A stretch of 64,000 nucleotides of DNA from contig NW_024881538.1 in NCBI RefSeq assembly GCF_019059575.1, positions 1,054,001 to 1,118,000 of the forward strand, given 5' to 3'. Both the position numbers and the translations under genes were made by a program. Below are positions 1 to 11,293 of this stretch, in pieces (position 1 is the first letter of the stretch; every line of letters begins with the position of its first letter). The notes under the pieces were generated by a model that was given only the letters and a program-made list of their open reading frames with translations, had not been told where the DNA came from and did no database searches. The DNA comes from Amphibalanus amphitrite. Taxonomy: Eukaryota; Arthropoda; Thecostraca; Balanomorpha; Balanidae.

Positions 1-3000
1 GTGCTGCGTTCCGTCGGGATCGTCAGTGTCCGGTGCCCGGGTGTCCGACTCGAGTCGCTCGGGCGCGTCGTCCTGACGCCGGTTCAGACCGAGGGACTGG
101 TCAATCAGCAGCGCGTTGTACATGGGCGTCACGAACAGCTTCTCGGTGGTGGCCAGACGCTCGCAGTGCGGAGTCCAGATGTGTAGCGTGATCCACGTTT
201 GCGAGAACAGCCACAGCACCCAGATCCAGACGTGCTGCAAACAGACGGGACCTGTCAGATCAATCGGAGCATTCGCAACGGCGTTGGCTACCACCTACCG
301 AGTCCATAGAAATGGTCACTATACACATGAATAGAAAACCAATGGCTTTACGTCTCTCCGAGCTGCGTAAAACACCTAACGTTGGTACGCAAATAGGTGC
401 GCACCAATAAGCATCATGTAGCCTTGACAAAATGCATCAATCAGTCCACCACTCCTCGTCCAGAGCAGCGAAGAGACGCACCTCTCCGGCGATGAAGTCT
501 GTGATGTAGTCGCCGCGAGGACACTCGAAGAACAGGTAGCCGGGGATGGTGTCCTGCATGAAGCACGCGTCTCCTGAGCGGAGCCCGCAGCTCATCAGCA
601 GCAGCGACAGGGTCACCGGGATCGTCAGGTTCACCGGGAACGCGAAGCTGAAGCCCTGGATGCAGATCTTGCAAGCGAACTTGCCTGTGGGGAGTGCAGG
701 CAGAGTGAGAGCACTGTGATCAACACCGTATAATCATCGATTTGATTGTGATACGGGACAATTGAAAATAAATGCTAATGTTATTGTAAATAAGTCTAAA
801 AATACTTATTACGGCCTATCTGGACTAACGTCGGCTCATGCACTTGCGTCACATATTTTGATAATTTTGTTTCGATGATGGCAAAACAGCACGGAATATA
901 GATTTAATTCATATTCGATGTATATGAACGTACCGAATATATAGGCGAAATAGGCGGCAGCAATCTGTATTTGGCACACGTAGAAGGGCGTGTTGCCGCT
1001 GGAGAAGATGGTCTTGGTGTCAGTGAAGAGCTGGTTGAAGTCGGCGCTGTCCGTGACCGATACCAGCTGCGCCCGCGACGTCTGAAAAGAGAGATGGGTA
1101 AATAAATTATTTTTGAAAGTATTTGTCGTCACTTCGTCAGATAGACGAAAGTTCATAAAACATTGTCAATAGTATTTGAAAACTCAAGAGAATGCAAAAT
1201 CATGAATTGATATGTAAACGATGAAACAAAACGGCAACGACCCCGAACCGCAAATGCATAACACAGCAATGTTGAACGATATAAATTGCGATGGGAGTCG
1301 TAAAATATCGCAAACCTACCTCATTGACGAATATTTTATGCTGATTGAAGCTGTCGGTAAACTTGGTGAAGAGGTCGCCCACATTGTCGAGGCGCAGGAA
1401 CATGAAGAAGACCATACACGTAAAGAAGAAGAGGATTTTCCAGATGGAGACGAAGAGGTACACCCAGTAACGGGTCTTCTTCATTTTCTCCTTGATTAGC
1501 CCCAGGTACTGGACGATACCTGGGGGACGCAATTCATGGCTGATTTCAACTGAGCTGGTTATACGGCACAAAAGTGAAAAAGGTGTAGCTGTGTAGAGTT
1601 ACCAGGGACACTGGAGTTTTTTTTTTTTTTTTGTTCAATCCCAGCAAGGTATAATACCTATGCTCAAATATCAAGTCCCAATCCGATAGGTCATAATGCC
1701 TTTCCCTGCATCGACATTGCACTTTTTAAATAATCCCACTTGCCACAAAGCGACAGAAAATGGCGGTTAGTACGGTATGTAGGCATATAAGACCTTTCAT
1801 TATAATAAGCATGTGTAAAGGCACCATTCGGACGGACCTACCTATCTTGGACTTGCGGTCGACGTAGTTCTCCCACCAGCCGACAGAGGTCAGCACCACT
1901 GCCAGCGGGATGGCCCAGCAAGCTGCCGCGTTGCCCTTCTGGTATTCGATGATGGGCCATACAATGAAGCCCGTGGCCTGGCCCAGAATGGCGGCAATGT
2001 CGCACACCGTCTTCAGGAACCGCCTCGATTCGCGACTGGTGCGCGACAGCATGCCTGGAGCGAAAACAATCGGTCAGTGAATTGTAATGGTAATTGAGAT
2101 GGCCTCAATGGGGAAATAATGTCCATGACTGCGTGTATCGACTGCAGTATAGGTTATACATAACACACATGCTCCCAAAGAGCACCGGTTATCTATCCAT
2201 AACCTACCCAGTCACTACTCTAAAGAAAACTCCAGCACCGGCACACACTTGGTTAGGTGCAACATGAGTCACAACACGCGTCATAAACGACGAGTTTGCC
2301 GAAAGTAAGAATTTGTTTTTTTCCATCACCCCATTATTGTGCCTGCATACTCCTGTGCTCACAGTGTCCATACCCATAGGTGCGCAACGTCTTATATAAA
2401 CTCACCGAGCACTCCGGGTACGATGCAGACGCAGTTGGTGAGCATGACGCCCTTGACGGCGTCCAGGTCCGGCAGCACAAAGAAGACGAGCAGCGCCAGG
2501 CCGGCCGTGTGCAGCGTCTCGAACAAGGCCACCACGAGGAAGTGACCGAACTCGGGCCGTCGGATCGACTGCGGGCGACAAACGGTGAGCGGTGAGCAGC
2601 GTGGCTGAAACGGCTGGTGGAGGAAAGCACTGGAGATACTACGTTTACAAAAGCTTGGTGGTCGTAGGTTCTGTCTTTGAGGCATTTTTATTTTGCCCAA
2701 GCCACGCTTATGTCGCTTTCAGCTAGAGCGAAACTAGGCTTTTCAGGCGCATAAGCGCACATCGATATGATTTGATGCATGTCTAAATTAAGGATACGAT
2801 GAAATAGGGGAGAGCGGGGTCAAATGTAACACGGGGCAATTGTAACAGTGTTAATAATTCATAAACTTACCAATAGAATGAGCTGATGTTAAGACCGAAA
2901 ATGCGTAATTCTATACTGCCTTTCCCAACGGAGTTTGAAGCGAAAGTGCCGGGTATGTCGATGGCTGTGCACAGTAATGTGTTTTTGAGTGCATTTTGTA

Positions 3001-6000
3001 AATTTTTATACCGTTATATTTGATTAGCTCATTCCCGCCATTGAAAAGATATCGACCTCAGACTTTGTGTAAGCGTTGGCAGGCTTGTTGTCCATAAAGT
3101 GAAAGCATTAAATGCAGAATACATGCAACATAGTTATGCGCCAGTTTCGTCTAAAATATGTCAAGGCGCGACGGGGACAATTGTAACATTTTTGCAGGGG
3201 TCAAATGTAACAGGTTATAGGTCAGTGGCCGTTATGTCAAAGTCGTCAAATTTTCAAGGGAGATGAAACATTGCTAGAATTAAGAGAACTGTAAGTTTTG
3301 TCGCAATCGGCAGCTTTTTACGCGATTTATTTGCGAAAAACCGAGGGAGAGGAGGTCCATCCAACCCCTGTATAAGTGCGAGGTTTTAAGCCTTTTTTCA
3401 TGAGAAGAACCGTCTCTACCAAGTCTGGGAAGATGAACAAGTGTTGAATACTTTTGTTAAATCAAAGTTTTGGGAAAAATTGTGTTGCTATAGCCTGTAA
3501 ATTAGCATGTTACAATTGTCCCCGGGTGGTGTTACTTTTGACCCCGTATCTGGGGTGAATTGTAACAGATGAATTGACTTTTTCGGACAACAATTTTGAC
3601 CCAAAAAATAAGTTATTTCGGAAATGTTTTAACAGCATTTTAAAGACAAAACATCATAGTTTCTGAAAATAAAAGAAAGAGTTTTATAAATGATAACAAT
3701 AACAAGTCAAATGTATATTTAGACACACAAAGCTTTCGGTACGAAAATACCTTGATCACTGTGTTACAGAAATGAGGACAGAAATGATCACCGGCAGCTT
3801 GTACACGAATATAAAATAGCACTCGAAAAATATATCACAGTCACGAGATTAGCTATCGGGGTCCTGCCACTAAGTTCACAGCGCATGTTGCTAAAGTTAT
3901 AAATCCAGTTCTAGTATTGATGGTATCACGTGCAGATATGTGAGCCGCTTCTAAGATTTTTCGTGTCGTTTTTCGTGCGCCTTTCTCTAATAATCGAGTT
4001 GCTCCCCAGTTCGGTAAATGATGAGATTGTTCGGCATGTAAGACGATTGCGTTCGAAGTTCGATGAAACTTGAGGTCACTTTTATGTTCTTTGAGTCTCG
4101 TTTCGACCCCCCTCCCCGTTTCTCCCACGTAGCTTTTTTCACACCCACCACAAGGAATTTCGTATACTACACTTTTCGGAGAATCGGATGTGCCGGACGT
4201 CTCTTTCGGTCTTCGTTTGATCATCTCGTGTATCTTCGTTCCTGTGTTCGTTGCTACTCGTATGCCTGTCTTTTCTAGTGATTTGGAAATTGCCTCCGCG
4301 TTCTTGGAGTTTGGAATCGATATCCATTTTAGCTTTTTTCTCCCTTGTTCTTTTTCTTTTTGTTTTGGGGTCTTCCTTATCCGTTCGGCCTTTTGCTTTT
4401 GCCGAATGAGATACCCCTTTGGGTATTTCAGTTTCGTGAAAGCTTTGTAAATATGTTTAATCTCTTCGTCCAAGAACTCCTCATCACAAATTCTCATCGC
4501 TCGTAAAAAGAAACCTATAACTATACCACTTTTCACACGTTCACTGTGGCCAGAGTAAAAATGAACATAATCTTCTTTGTTGGTTGGCTTCCTATGCACC
4601 TTAAATTTGAAACCTGTCTCTCTTCTGATGATACACGTGTCTAAGAACGCTAGTTGGTCGTTTTCTTCGTACTCGATCGTGAACTGTATCTTCGCATTGA
4701 CGTTGTTCAGTTGCGCTAGTTTTTGTTCCAGATTCGTGTTTTCTGGAACGATCACTAGGACATCGTCCACATATCTCACCCATATGGAGCTGGGCCCCAT
4801 GATGTCGAAGAAATTTGATGCTTCTAGAGTTTCCATATATAAACAAGCCGCTACTGGGCTGAGAGGAGATCCCATAGCCAGTCCATTCCTTTGTAAGTAT
4901 TCCTTCCCGTTGAATGAAAAACAGCCAAAGTTCATGCACAGAGAAACTAACCTGATATAATCCTCCTTTGGGAGTGGGAGAGAATTCTCATCAATGGTGT
5001 TTACCACTTTTTCTATTGCTTCTAGGGCACCTTGTATGGGGACGTTGGTAAAAAGAGATTTCACGTCAAAGCTTGCCATTTTCATGTCCGTTACGTTTTC
5101 TATTTCTTTCAATTTAGACATCATCTCTGATGAATTCTTGAGGTGCGCATCACTGATGGATCCGAGGGCCATCGACAATGGCTTTGCCAGTGTCTTAGCC
5201 AGATTGTGGGGGGCGCTCCCAATACCGGACGTAATCGGGCGCATGGGTACCCCGTCCTTGTGAACTTTGGGCAGACCTTTCATTTTTGGAACAGTTGGTG
5301 CTTCCTCCAGTAAATGATACATTTTCTTACCCTTTTCCGATTTCTTCATGATTTTCCGAGCCTCTGTATTGAAAATTTTGCTCTGCTTCTGCAAGAGCAA
5401 CTGCAGTTTTATAACTGCAAACGTGTTTGCACCAGGTGATAAAATGCAAAAAATGTTACAATTAACCCCGTTCTCCCCTATCGAAATATTTGGTAAGGTG
5501 CCTGAAATTGAAAACAAACGTTTAAATAACCGTTAGCATTTTACATTGCACTCATTTCTTGCTAATTTTATCGTGGAGAAACATTTCGAAAATGACATTT
5601 TTTCTCACTCATTATGCCTCACGTACACGAATCAGCTCTGTGAGGCAACGCCTAATATGAGAACACAATTACCGCAAACTATTCATCAAAGGGTACCAAG
5701 TTAATTCGTCATTGGATTGCACGTCAGCCCGGCCGGGTTAGTCGGCGGCTGCGGACGACTGGATGGGAGAGACCTGGTGCTCGTTCCCACCCACGGCCGG
5801 GTGCTCGTTCCCACCCACAGCCGTTCGGCCGAGTCTGGGCCGCACGGAGTCGGCCTCCTACCCGGTCAGACCACGGCAATTCGGGAATACCGAGAATGGA
5901 ATACGGGGGAGACGCGAATGGCTGTGAGCAGAGGCTGTCATGTGTCAGCGGTATAGCCAGATGAGAATTCCCCGCGCCGGTTCATAGTAAATTGAGAGCT

Positions 6001-9000
6001 CCCTGGATTGAGCCCATAACTTTGAGAGCGTCCCGGGCAGAGTCATAAAGTTTTGTGAGCACCTCTAGCTGGATAACAGTCTGAGAGCGCCCTTGCCGGG
6101 TCATTGCTCTTAGAGCATTCCCTGGCAGTGGCTGAGTCCCAACACTTCGAAAGTTTCGCTGAGTGGGTCAAAGCTCTTCGAGGGTTTCCTTTCTTCGCTT
6201 GCAGCTCTACGGGAAAACACCCTTAGCGGGAGCCCATCTGTCTCCCCTTCCCTCCTCCGGGCTTACCTTGAAGACGCACATCCTGGCGGATCGAAACCAG
6301 GTGCCCGCCTCCGGGGTGATGAAGCAGAAGAATAGACACCACACCCAGGCCACCTTCTCGACGTCGGGCAGCTCCACCCGCCATGTCTTGTCGAGACCTG
6401 TCAGTGTCGGGCGACCGTCAGATCAAGGACTGTGGGGTGATATGACATGGCTGCATTAAAAATATTCACTTGAGCATGCATGTGTATATGTTGGCCAACA
6501 TGCACATTGCTCAAGAACACACTAACTCCATGGCGAATGTTAAAGTTCTACTCTTCTTAAGCGTAAAGAGGATACCTAATAGGTAACTTCTTCCCAATAG
6601 GTAATAAATAAAACATGTGATGATTATTGGCTATTGCTACCTCTCTTTGCGACTCGTTTTATCCCGCTTTCGTATTGATGCCTGTTCACCTTCGCCAAAA
6701 TTCACACCCTCAGCAACAGCCACACATAGAGTCTGGGCGGGTCCGTTCAGGTTTTTCATGGCTCGGCCCATTTCCACACCTCGAGCAAAAACCTGCGGGC
6801 GTCATGACGGCGGCTGCGGCGCAGGGGAGCACGACTGACCGCGGGCGCAGCGCCGCCGGCCGTCCGCCGCGCGCTCACTTTCGCTGGTGGCCGGTCACGG
6901 GCCGGGCCGGCGGGCAGGCGACCCCTGACCCGACTCGCCGGCGGCAGAGGCTCGCCGCCGCATGGGAAGAGAAACCGGCGCCGGTCGGCGGGCCGTGACG
7001 AGCGCCACCGGCCCAGAGAGACGGCGCCGTGCCCACGGACGGACGGACGGACGCGTCCGGAGACACTGCGGAGCGGCTGTGGGATCGGAGAGACGGAGAC
7101 GGAGAGCTGAAGGCGAGAAGGAAGACGGGGAAAAAGAAAATGGAGGAGAAAGAAGAGGAAGAGGAGAATAATATAACTTTTGTGGGAGTCAGGGAAACGA
7201 AAATGAGAATTAAAATAGTGTTGCGTTTGAAACGTACAAATATTTAGCAACAAATCGAATCAATCCCTTATTTGCATTCCATACAACTGGAGATGCCGGA
7301 TGGCTCTGGCGACATGTGCTTGGTCATTGTATTTGCTGCACCTATCCCTCGCTTAGTTGAGTTTATGGACCCAATTTATCTCAATCTGTCAAACACATTG
7401 AGCCATTTCACTTTCTTCACCGTCTCAGTGCACCTGGCACCCGAAGCCTTTGTCGTGCATTAAACAAACATTTGAACTGCACTGAGTGGTTGGCTGGAGC
7501 CACGCTGGGGGAGACCACCCGTGATTGACCACTGCCTGCCGCAGTGCGCGTGTCAGAGGTCAACAGATGACCTGTACTCCCGGAGACCGCCCGATCGCTG
7601 ACCCACCGAGGGGTGTAACGTGCCACGGCCCCGCCCCGGCGCAGCGGTCCAAACAAACAGCCACCCACGCCGACACACACGCCAGACAGACACGCACACA
7701 CCGACCGGCCGACGAAAGTGGACGGTGTGGCCTTGAAGAGGCGCGAGCGTGGGCGCGGTGATTACGATCAGCTGAGCGGCCCTCAGTCTCCGTGGCTCGC
7801 CTCCTCCATCCGTGACGCCGTGGACCGAAATACGTCACAGCGGGGAAAAGTGTGGTTCGATCATATAAAATATCAGAGGGAGCATTATCGACGGATTTCC
7901 GAATGATGCGCTTATGATGAGTAATGCGACCCGTAAAAATGGCGCATAAACTGGTAACCGACCCAAACAGACATACATAGATAATCTGTAGGTTCCGAAA
8001 CAGGAGCTCATGAACAGTGTGAGTGGGAGGGGCTGTTTGGTCTAACTAGTGGATAATGAACGACAGCTTTTTGTGGAGCTGCTTGAAACTAGTGAAAGTG
8101 GTCAGATATCGATCAGGCTTGCATACAAAAACTTACGGCAGCTTCATTACGTAGAGCATGATTAGAGGGTCAGGGAGAAATGAATAGGGTTATAGAACTT
8201 TTAGACATGGATGCGATAAAAGAAATGCTTTAAAGTGATCGTATACATATGTGTGCCAAGAAAGAACGGCAAGCTGAATACCGATTTCGATTCAAACATT
8301 GAAGCCAGTCTCTAAACAGCTGATGCAATGATATTATCTCTTGGAAGACGAAACATGTGTTCGACTCCCTGGAGAGGAGTTACGTGCTGACTTTCGCACT
8401 CACGGTCGATGTCACAACACGGCGGTAACAAAAGGATTTAGATCCCGGGACTAGAGACCGCACCTTTCACGCTGTTCACTTGACTGAGCATGTTCGAGAT
8501 AGCCTCACTATCGACTTCCGTTGCAAGCAATCTCAATGCATGGCGCCATAAAGTGTGATAATTGCCAGTTTATCATGCCCCATGCATCTCAGTGTTATCA
8601 AACCCCACACCATCTATCGATTTCCTCTTTCCATGTAATGTAGTTAGTACTCGGTACTCACCGATCCGTTTATTGCAGTACTCGAGTGTCTTGTGCTGTT
8701 TGAGCTGTGACGTCATGAAGAGGGTGGTTCCTTTGGCGATGACGCCCGAGGCCAGCACGATGCTGAAGGTGATGATGTACACGATGACTTTGACGATCTT
8801 GATGGTGATGTCGAGGCAGCGCTGGTTGGCAGCGGAGCCCGAGTCGTTGTCGGGTGGGATGACGCGGAAAACGTCCCATTTCTTCATCTCAGGGATCACA
8901 CTGCGTCGACTGTAGGGAAGAAAGACGACCGTGTCAGGCGCTTCAGTCGTCTCATAACGTCAGAGAGGAAGACAGAGACGTCAAACGCTGAAGATGCCAG

Positions 9001-10998
9001 TCAGGGGTATAAAGGTGTCAGGCATTGCTAGTGGTTGTGTTTGTTGACAAACATTTTCGAAACGGCAGGGCTTTATTTGTATCCACACTTGCCCTCGGAC
9101 CTATCATTTACTCGTGTGCCTCTGCATCTGATCCCAGCCGAAATACAAAAGGGATCAGCTGACCAAGGCATGCCCATCTTACGTTGTAACGAGCGATTAC
9201 TGCCATAATTGTCCAGTGTAGGAGCGAGGCGCCCGTGCCGCTGAGCGGGTATGTATCACATCTGATTGGAGCACTGGGCAGTGGGCCGTGGCGGTCCGGC
9301 AGTCTCGGTCAGCCCACTGCTCCGGCCGCGGCTACTACCGCAGTCGTAAACCCAGCATCAGCTCAGCACAGCTGCCGGCCGTCCACCGCGGCGGCCACCC
9401 GACCGGAACGAGGTTCTCCACCGACCCACATCCCAATCTGGCACACCCGGCCACCGCGCACAGAGACTCACACACGGACAGAACGGTCCCAGACGCTCAG
9501 CAATAGTCGGTGGCAGCGGTGGTCCCACCACGTGGCCGAGTTGGACTCCTAATGGATCATCGGTGTGCTTGGAGTGATCGATCTAACCAAGATGTGATTT
9601 GTTTTGGTAGCGTTCGCTGATGATTGTAAGATATATCTTTCGCTGTATTGCTTTCGAGATCTTCTCCAATAAATAGTTACATGGCTTGCAAGCCAGCTAT
9701 ATGAAGTTAAGTAGTAATTCGCTAAAAAGTGCGAGTCACGTCGCCACCTGTCGTCGTTCTATCTGTAAGAAACGATCGCAGTGGTGGAGTTCTTCATCTA
9801 CAAGCGGAGACACCGCAGCCCGTTCCGGCCCACTCCTCCGGTACGCTCTGGCCCGTTTCGGACTCCTCCGGCCCGTTCCGGACCGCTCCTCCGGCGGAAG
9901 ATGTCACCGAGCTCAGCAATCTCACGCAGCGTGATCGGTTTCTCCAGCACGACTCCGGACAGAATCGAGTGGCCCACATTTGTAGCAGCTGTCCGGTCTG
10001 CGATATTACCATACTGACCGCCGCTAGAGATACGGAAGGGCACACGACCGGTGTTCAAAGCCACTGCGCACAGTGCGTCGCGGGCTGCATAGGGAATAGT
10101 AAAACTGGTATCGGATGGGCGGTGCTGGTGTGCTGGTATGAATCATGTGACATAAAGGGCTTGTTTTAGTACAAAACTTCCGTTTTTTCGTTTTATGGCA
10201 GTTACCTACATATAATAAATCTTCGGGGCCTGCATTTGAACTTGTATCGTGGACCGGACGATGAATGCTCAATCTTCACATTTTTAGCATTACGCTATAT
10301 AGGTATTGGCCATAAGTGAGAATAACGTTCCGTATCATATCAAGAAGACATCAAACGTTATCACGTCATCGGATGGTGGGTCGCTATCAGCTCATCACCA
10401 CTGGAAACGCTATAAAGATCACCACCCCAGGAAGACGCTACAAGCCATGAGTGTTCACTTGTCGCCTCCGTCGGACGTGCGCGAGCGCAGAGAAAGTGAG
10501 CCGGGGCCGATAATTGAGAAACCGTGGCGCTTCATGTCAACACTGGCGGCTCTGGAGAGTGGTGGGGGTGTGTGCCTCGGCAGCCGGACACAGGTAAACA
10601 CAGACTGAATGGGCAGGTGATATCGACTGGCGGAGAGGTTAGACGTCACCCTGCGACCCTGAAGTTACGACATGGAGCCAGAGAAATAATCACGGGTGGC
10701 AGATTACACACGTGATGACTGACTGAATAATCGTCACAGAAGACACAATTAAGAAAGAGTCTAATCAATTCCATTCTTACTTAATTATTTCTTTTTGGCG
10801 GTCGCACTAAACCCATTTTTTTTTTTGCTGGTCAGCGAGCGTCTAATGACCACCCGTTTCCACGCTACGTGTCACCCACTCGGATCGTCTGCCTGACCTG
10901 CCGCCGTAGAGGTCTTCCTGGTGGAGCGGGGTCGACTCGTCGGCGTCATGGTAGTCGTCGTCGAGGCGGTAGTTGCCGCCTGGCACCGCGCCCGTCAT
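1..10998 (-). CDS. CHS: Chitin synthase, 5' half (nine coding exons, C-terminal part outside window)
   Basis: This membrane glycosyltransferase polymerises UDP-GlcNAc into chitin for cuticle. Coding exons on the minus strand are 10998-10898, 8909-8662, 6397-6267, 2568-2406, 2054-1842, 1519-1320, 1081-934, 684-482 and 234-1. All have GT-AG borders and compatible phases, giving 547 codons. The first Met gives MTGAVPGGNYRL, then an acidic tail ending in a STPLHQEDLYGG motif. Next come KKWDVFRVIPP and a membrane helix, then further helices (GLALLVFFVLPDLDAVKGVM, GFIVWPIIEY, WVYLFVSIWKILFFF, CIQGFSFAFPVNLTIPV). The last exon contains SQTWITLHIWTPHCERLATT and LLIDQSL. These blocks match the N-terminal multi-helix region of insect chitin synthases in order. 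The catalytic EDR and QRRRW motifs would lie beyond position 1. Introns hold transposons, including a Penelope-like element in the 6266-2569 intron. Whether this is the epidermal (CHS1, krotzkopf verkehrt) or gut class cannot be settled from this half. Confidence 0.93.
1082..2405 (-). other. Short chitin synthase introns between exons 4 and 7
   Basis: The introns are 1082-1319, 1520-1841 and 2055-2405. They are AT-rich with clean GT-AG borders. A run of about 18 T lies near 1617-1632. I see no repeats, RNA genes or other features in them. Confidence 0.6.
2807..5478. mobile_element. TA-flanked inverted-repeat element with GGGGTCAAATGTAACA subterminal motifs, carrying a nested retroelement
   Basis: The left end (after TA at 2805-2806) reads GGGGAGAGCGGGGTCAAATG and the right end (before TA at 5479-5480) is its imperfect inverse. 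Copies of the GGGG-AATTGTAACA motif, in both orientations, recur inside near 2820, 3175, 3195, 3515 and 3550. TA duplications suggest a Tc1/mariner-type target, but no transposase is visible. The Penelope-like ORF occupies the right half, so the element is probably a host that was later invaded. It lies entirely within a chitin synthase intron. Confidence 0.7.
3853..5517 (-). CDS. Penelope-like retroelement polyprotein (reverse transcriptase plus GIY-YIG endonuclease), 5'-truncated
   Basis: This uninterrupted ORF of 554 codons has reverse-transcriptase motifs in order: LPKVHKDG near residue 83, SFDVKSLFTNVPI near 149, NGLAMGSPLSP near 211, YVDD near 249, AFLDTCI near 290 and VHRKPTNKEDY near 307. 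A basic linker follows. The C-terminal GIY-YIG-type endonuclease has VYEIPCGGC near 451, YVGETGR near 463 and RLKEHK near 474. RT plus GIY-YIG is the hallmark of Penelope-like elements. The start is not authentic: the first 40 or so codons run into the inverted repeat of the surrounding DNA element, and the usual region before the RT fingers is missing. That is a typical 5' truncation. The lack of internal stops suggests a recent insertion. It lies in a chitin synthase intron in the same orientation as the gene. Confidence 0.9.
   Translation of the reverse strand: MFSISGTLPNISIGENGVNCNIFCILSPGANTFAVIKLQLLLQKQSKIFNTEARKIMKKSEKGKKMYHLLEEAPTVPKMKGLPKVHKDGVPMRPITSGIGSAPHNLAKTLAKPLSMALGSISDAHLKNSSEMMSKLKEIENVTDMKMASFDVKSLFTNVPIQGALEAIEKVVNTIDENSLPLPKEDYIRLVSLCMNFGCFSFNGKEYLQRNGLAMGSPLSPVAACLYMETLEASNFFDIMGPSSIWVRYVDDVLVIVPENTNLEQKLAQLNNVNAKIQFTIEYEENDQLAFLDTCIIRRETGFKFKVHRKPTNKEDYVHFYSGHSERVKSGIVIGFFLRAMRICDEEFLDEEIKHIYKAFTKLKYPKGYLIRQKQKAERIRKTPKQKEKEQGRKKLKWISIPNSKNAEAISKSLEKTGIRVATNTGTKIHEMIKRRPKETSGTSDSPKSVVYEIPCGGCEKSYVGETGRGVETRLKEHKSDLKFHRTSNAIVLHAEQSHHLPNWGATRLLEKGARKTTRKILEAAHISARDTINTRTGFITLATCAVNLVAGPR
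5960..6200. repeat. Degenerate minisatellite of about 30 bp, roughly six units
   Basis: Units beginning GAGAGC/TGAGCA, followed by C-rich sequence and a 'gtcata/gcccata' core, recur at about 5993, 6025, 6055, 6085 and 6115. The array sits just downstream (on the plus strand) of a 20-bp direct repeat ctcgttcccacccacggccg near 5779-5820. It is intronic, about 70 bp from chitin synthase exon 3. Confidence 0.5.
6398..8661 (-). other. Chitin synthase intron with two GC-rich blocks
   Basis: CpG-rich blocks occur at about 6780-7130 and 7500-7800. A purine-rich G/A tract follows the first, at 7070-7180. ORFs crossing these blocks on both strands are low-complexity Arg/Pro/Ala translations with no recognisable domain. 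No splice-bounded exon was found. The remainder (7200-7500, 7830-8660) shows nothing identifiable. Confidence 0.4.
8910..10897 (-). other. First chitin synthase coding intron, GC-rich patches only
   Basis: The intron holds a CpG-rich patch at 9230-9530 and short repeated GGCCCGTTCCGG/ACTCCTCCGG units at 9830-9900. No domain-bearing ORF or inverted-repeat element was recognised. Confidence 0.4.
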
Positions 10999-11293
10999 GG
11001 CGGCGTCCAGGGAGGAGCGACACCGGACGGCGGGGGACGGCGCCGCGGGGTCGGCTCGGCTGCCGGCGGCGGTGGCCGGCCGCGCAGGTCCGCCCGGGGC
11101 AGTTCTCTGAGGAAGGGACACAGGAGACGGTCAGAGACAGTGGCACAGACACAGGCACAGAGGCGCCGCAGCCACTTCTTTCGGGAACCAAACACACAGG
11201 GCTGTCAAAGCCCGCAACATGGGCAAAAATCACACTTGCATAGGTGAATGGTGATCGTGGTGAAAGACAGAAGCATGGAATACGAACACATAC

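Noticed and set aside
1221-1499. Acidic 92-codon plus-strand ORF
   Set aside because: Complement of chitin synthase exon 6; its Glu/Asp richness comes from Phe/Leu codons of the membrane segment on the other strand.
6756-7253. 165-codon GC-rich ORF and its plus-strand counterpart
   Set aside because: Low-complexity translation of a CpG-rich intronic block; no donor/acceptor pair or domain.
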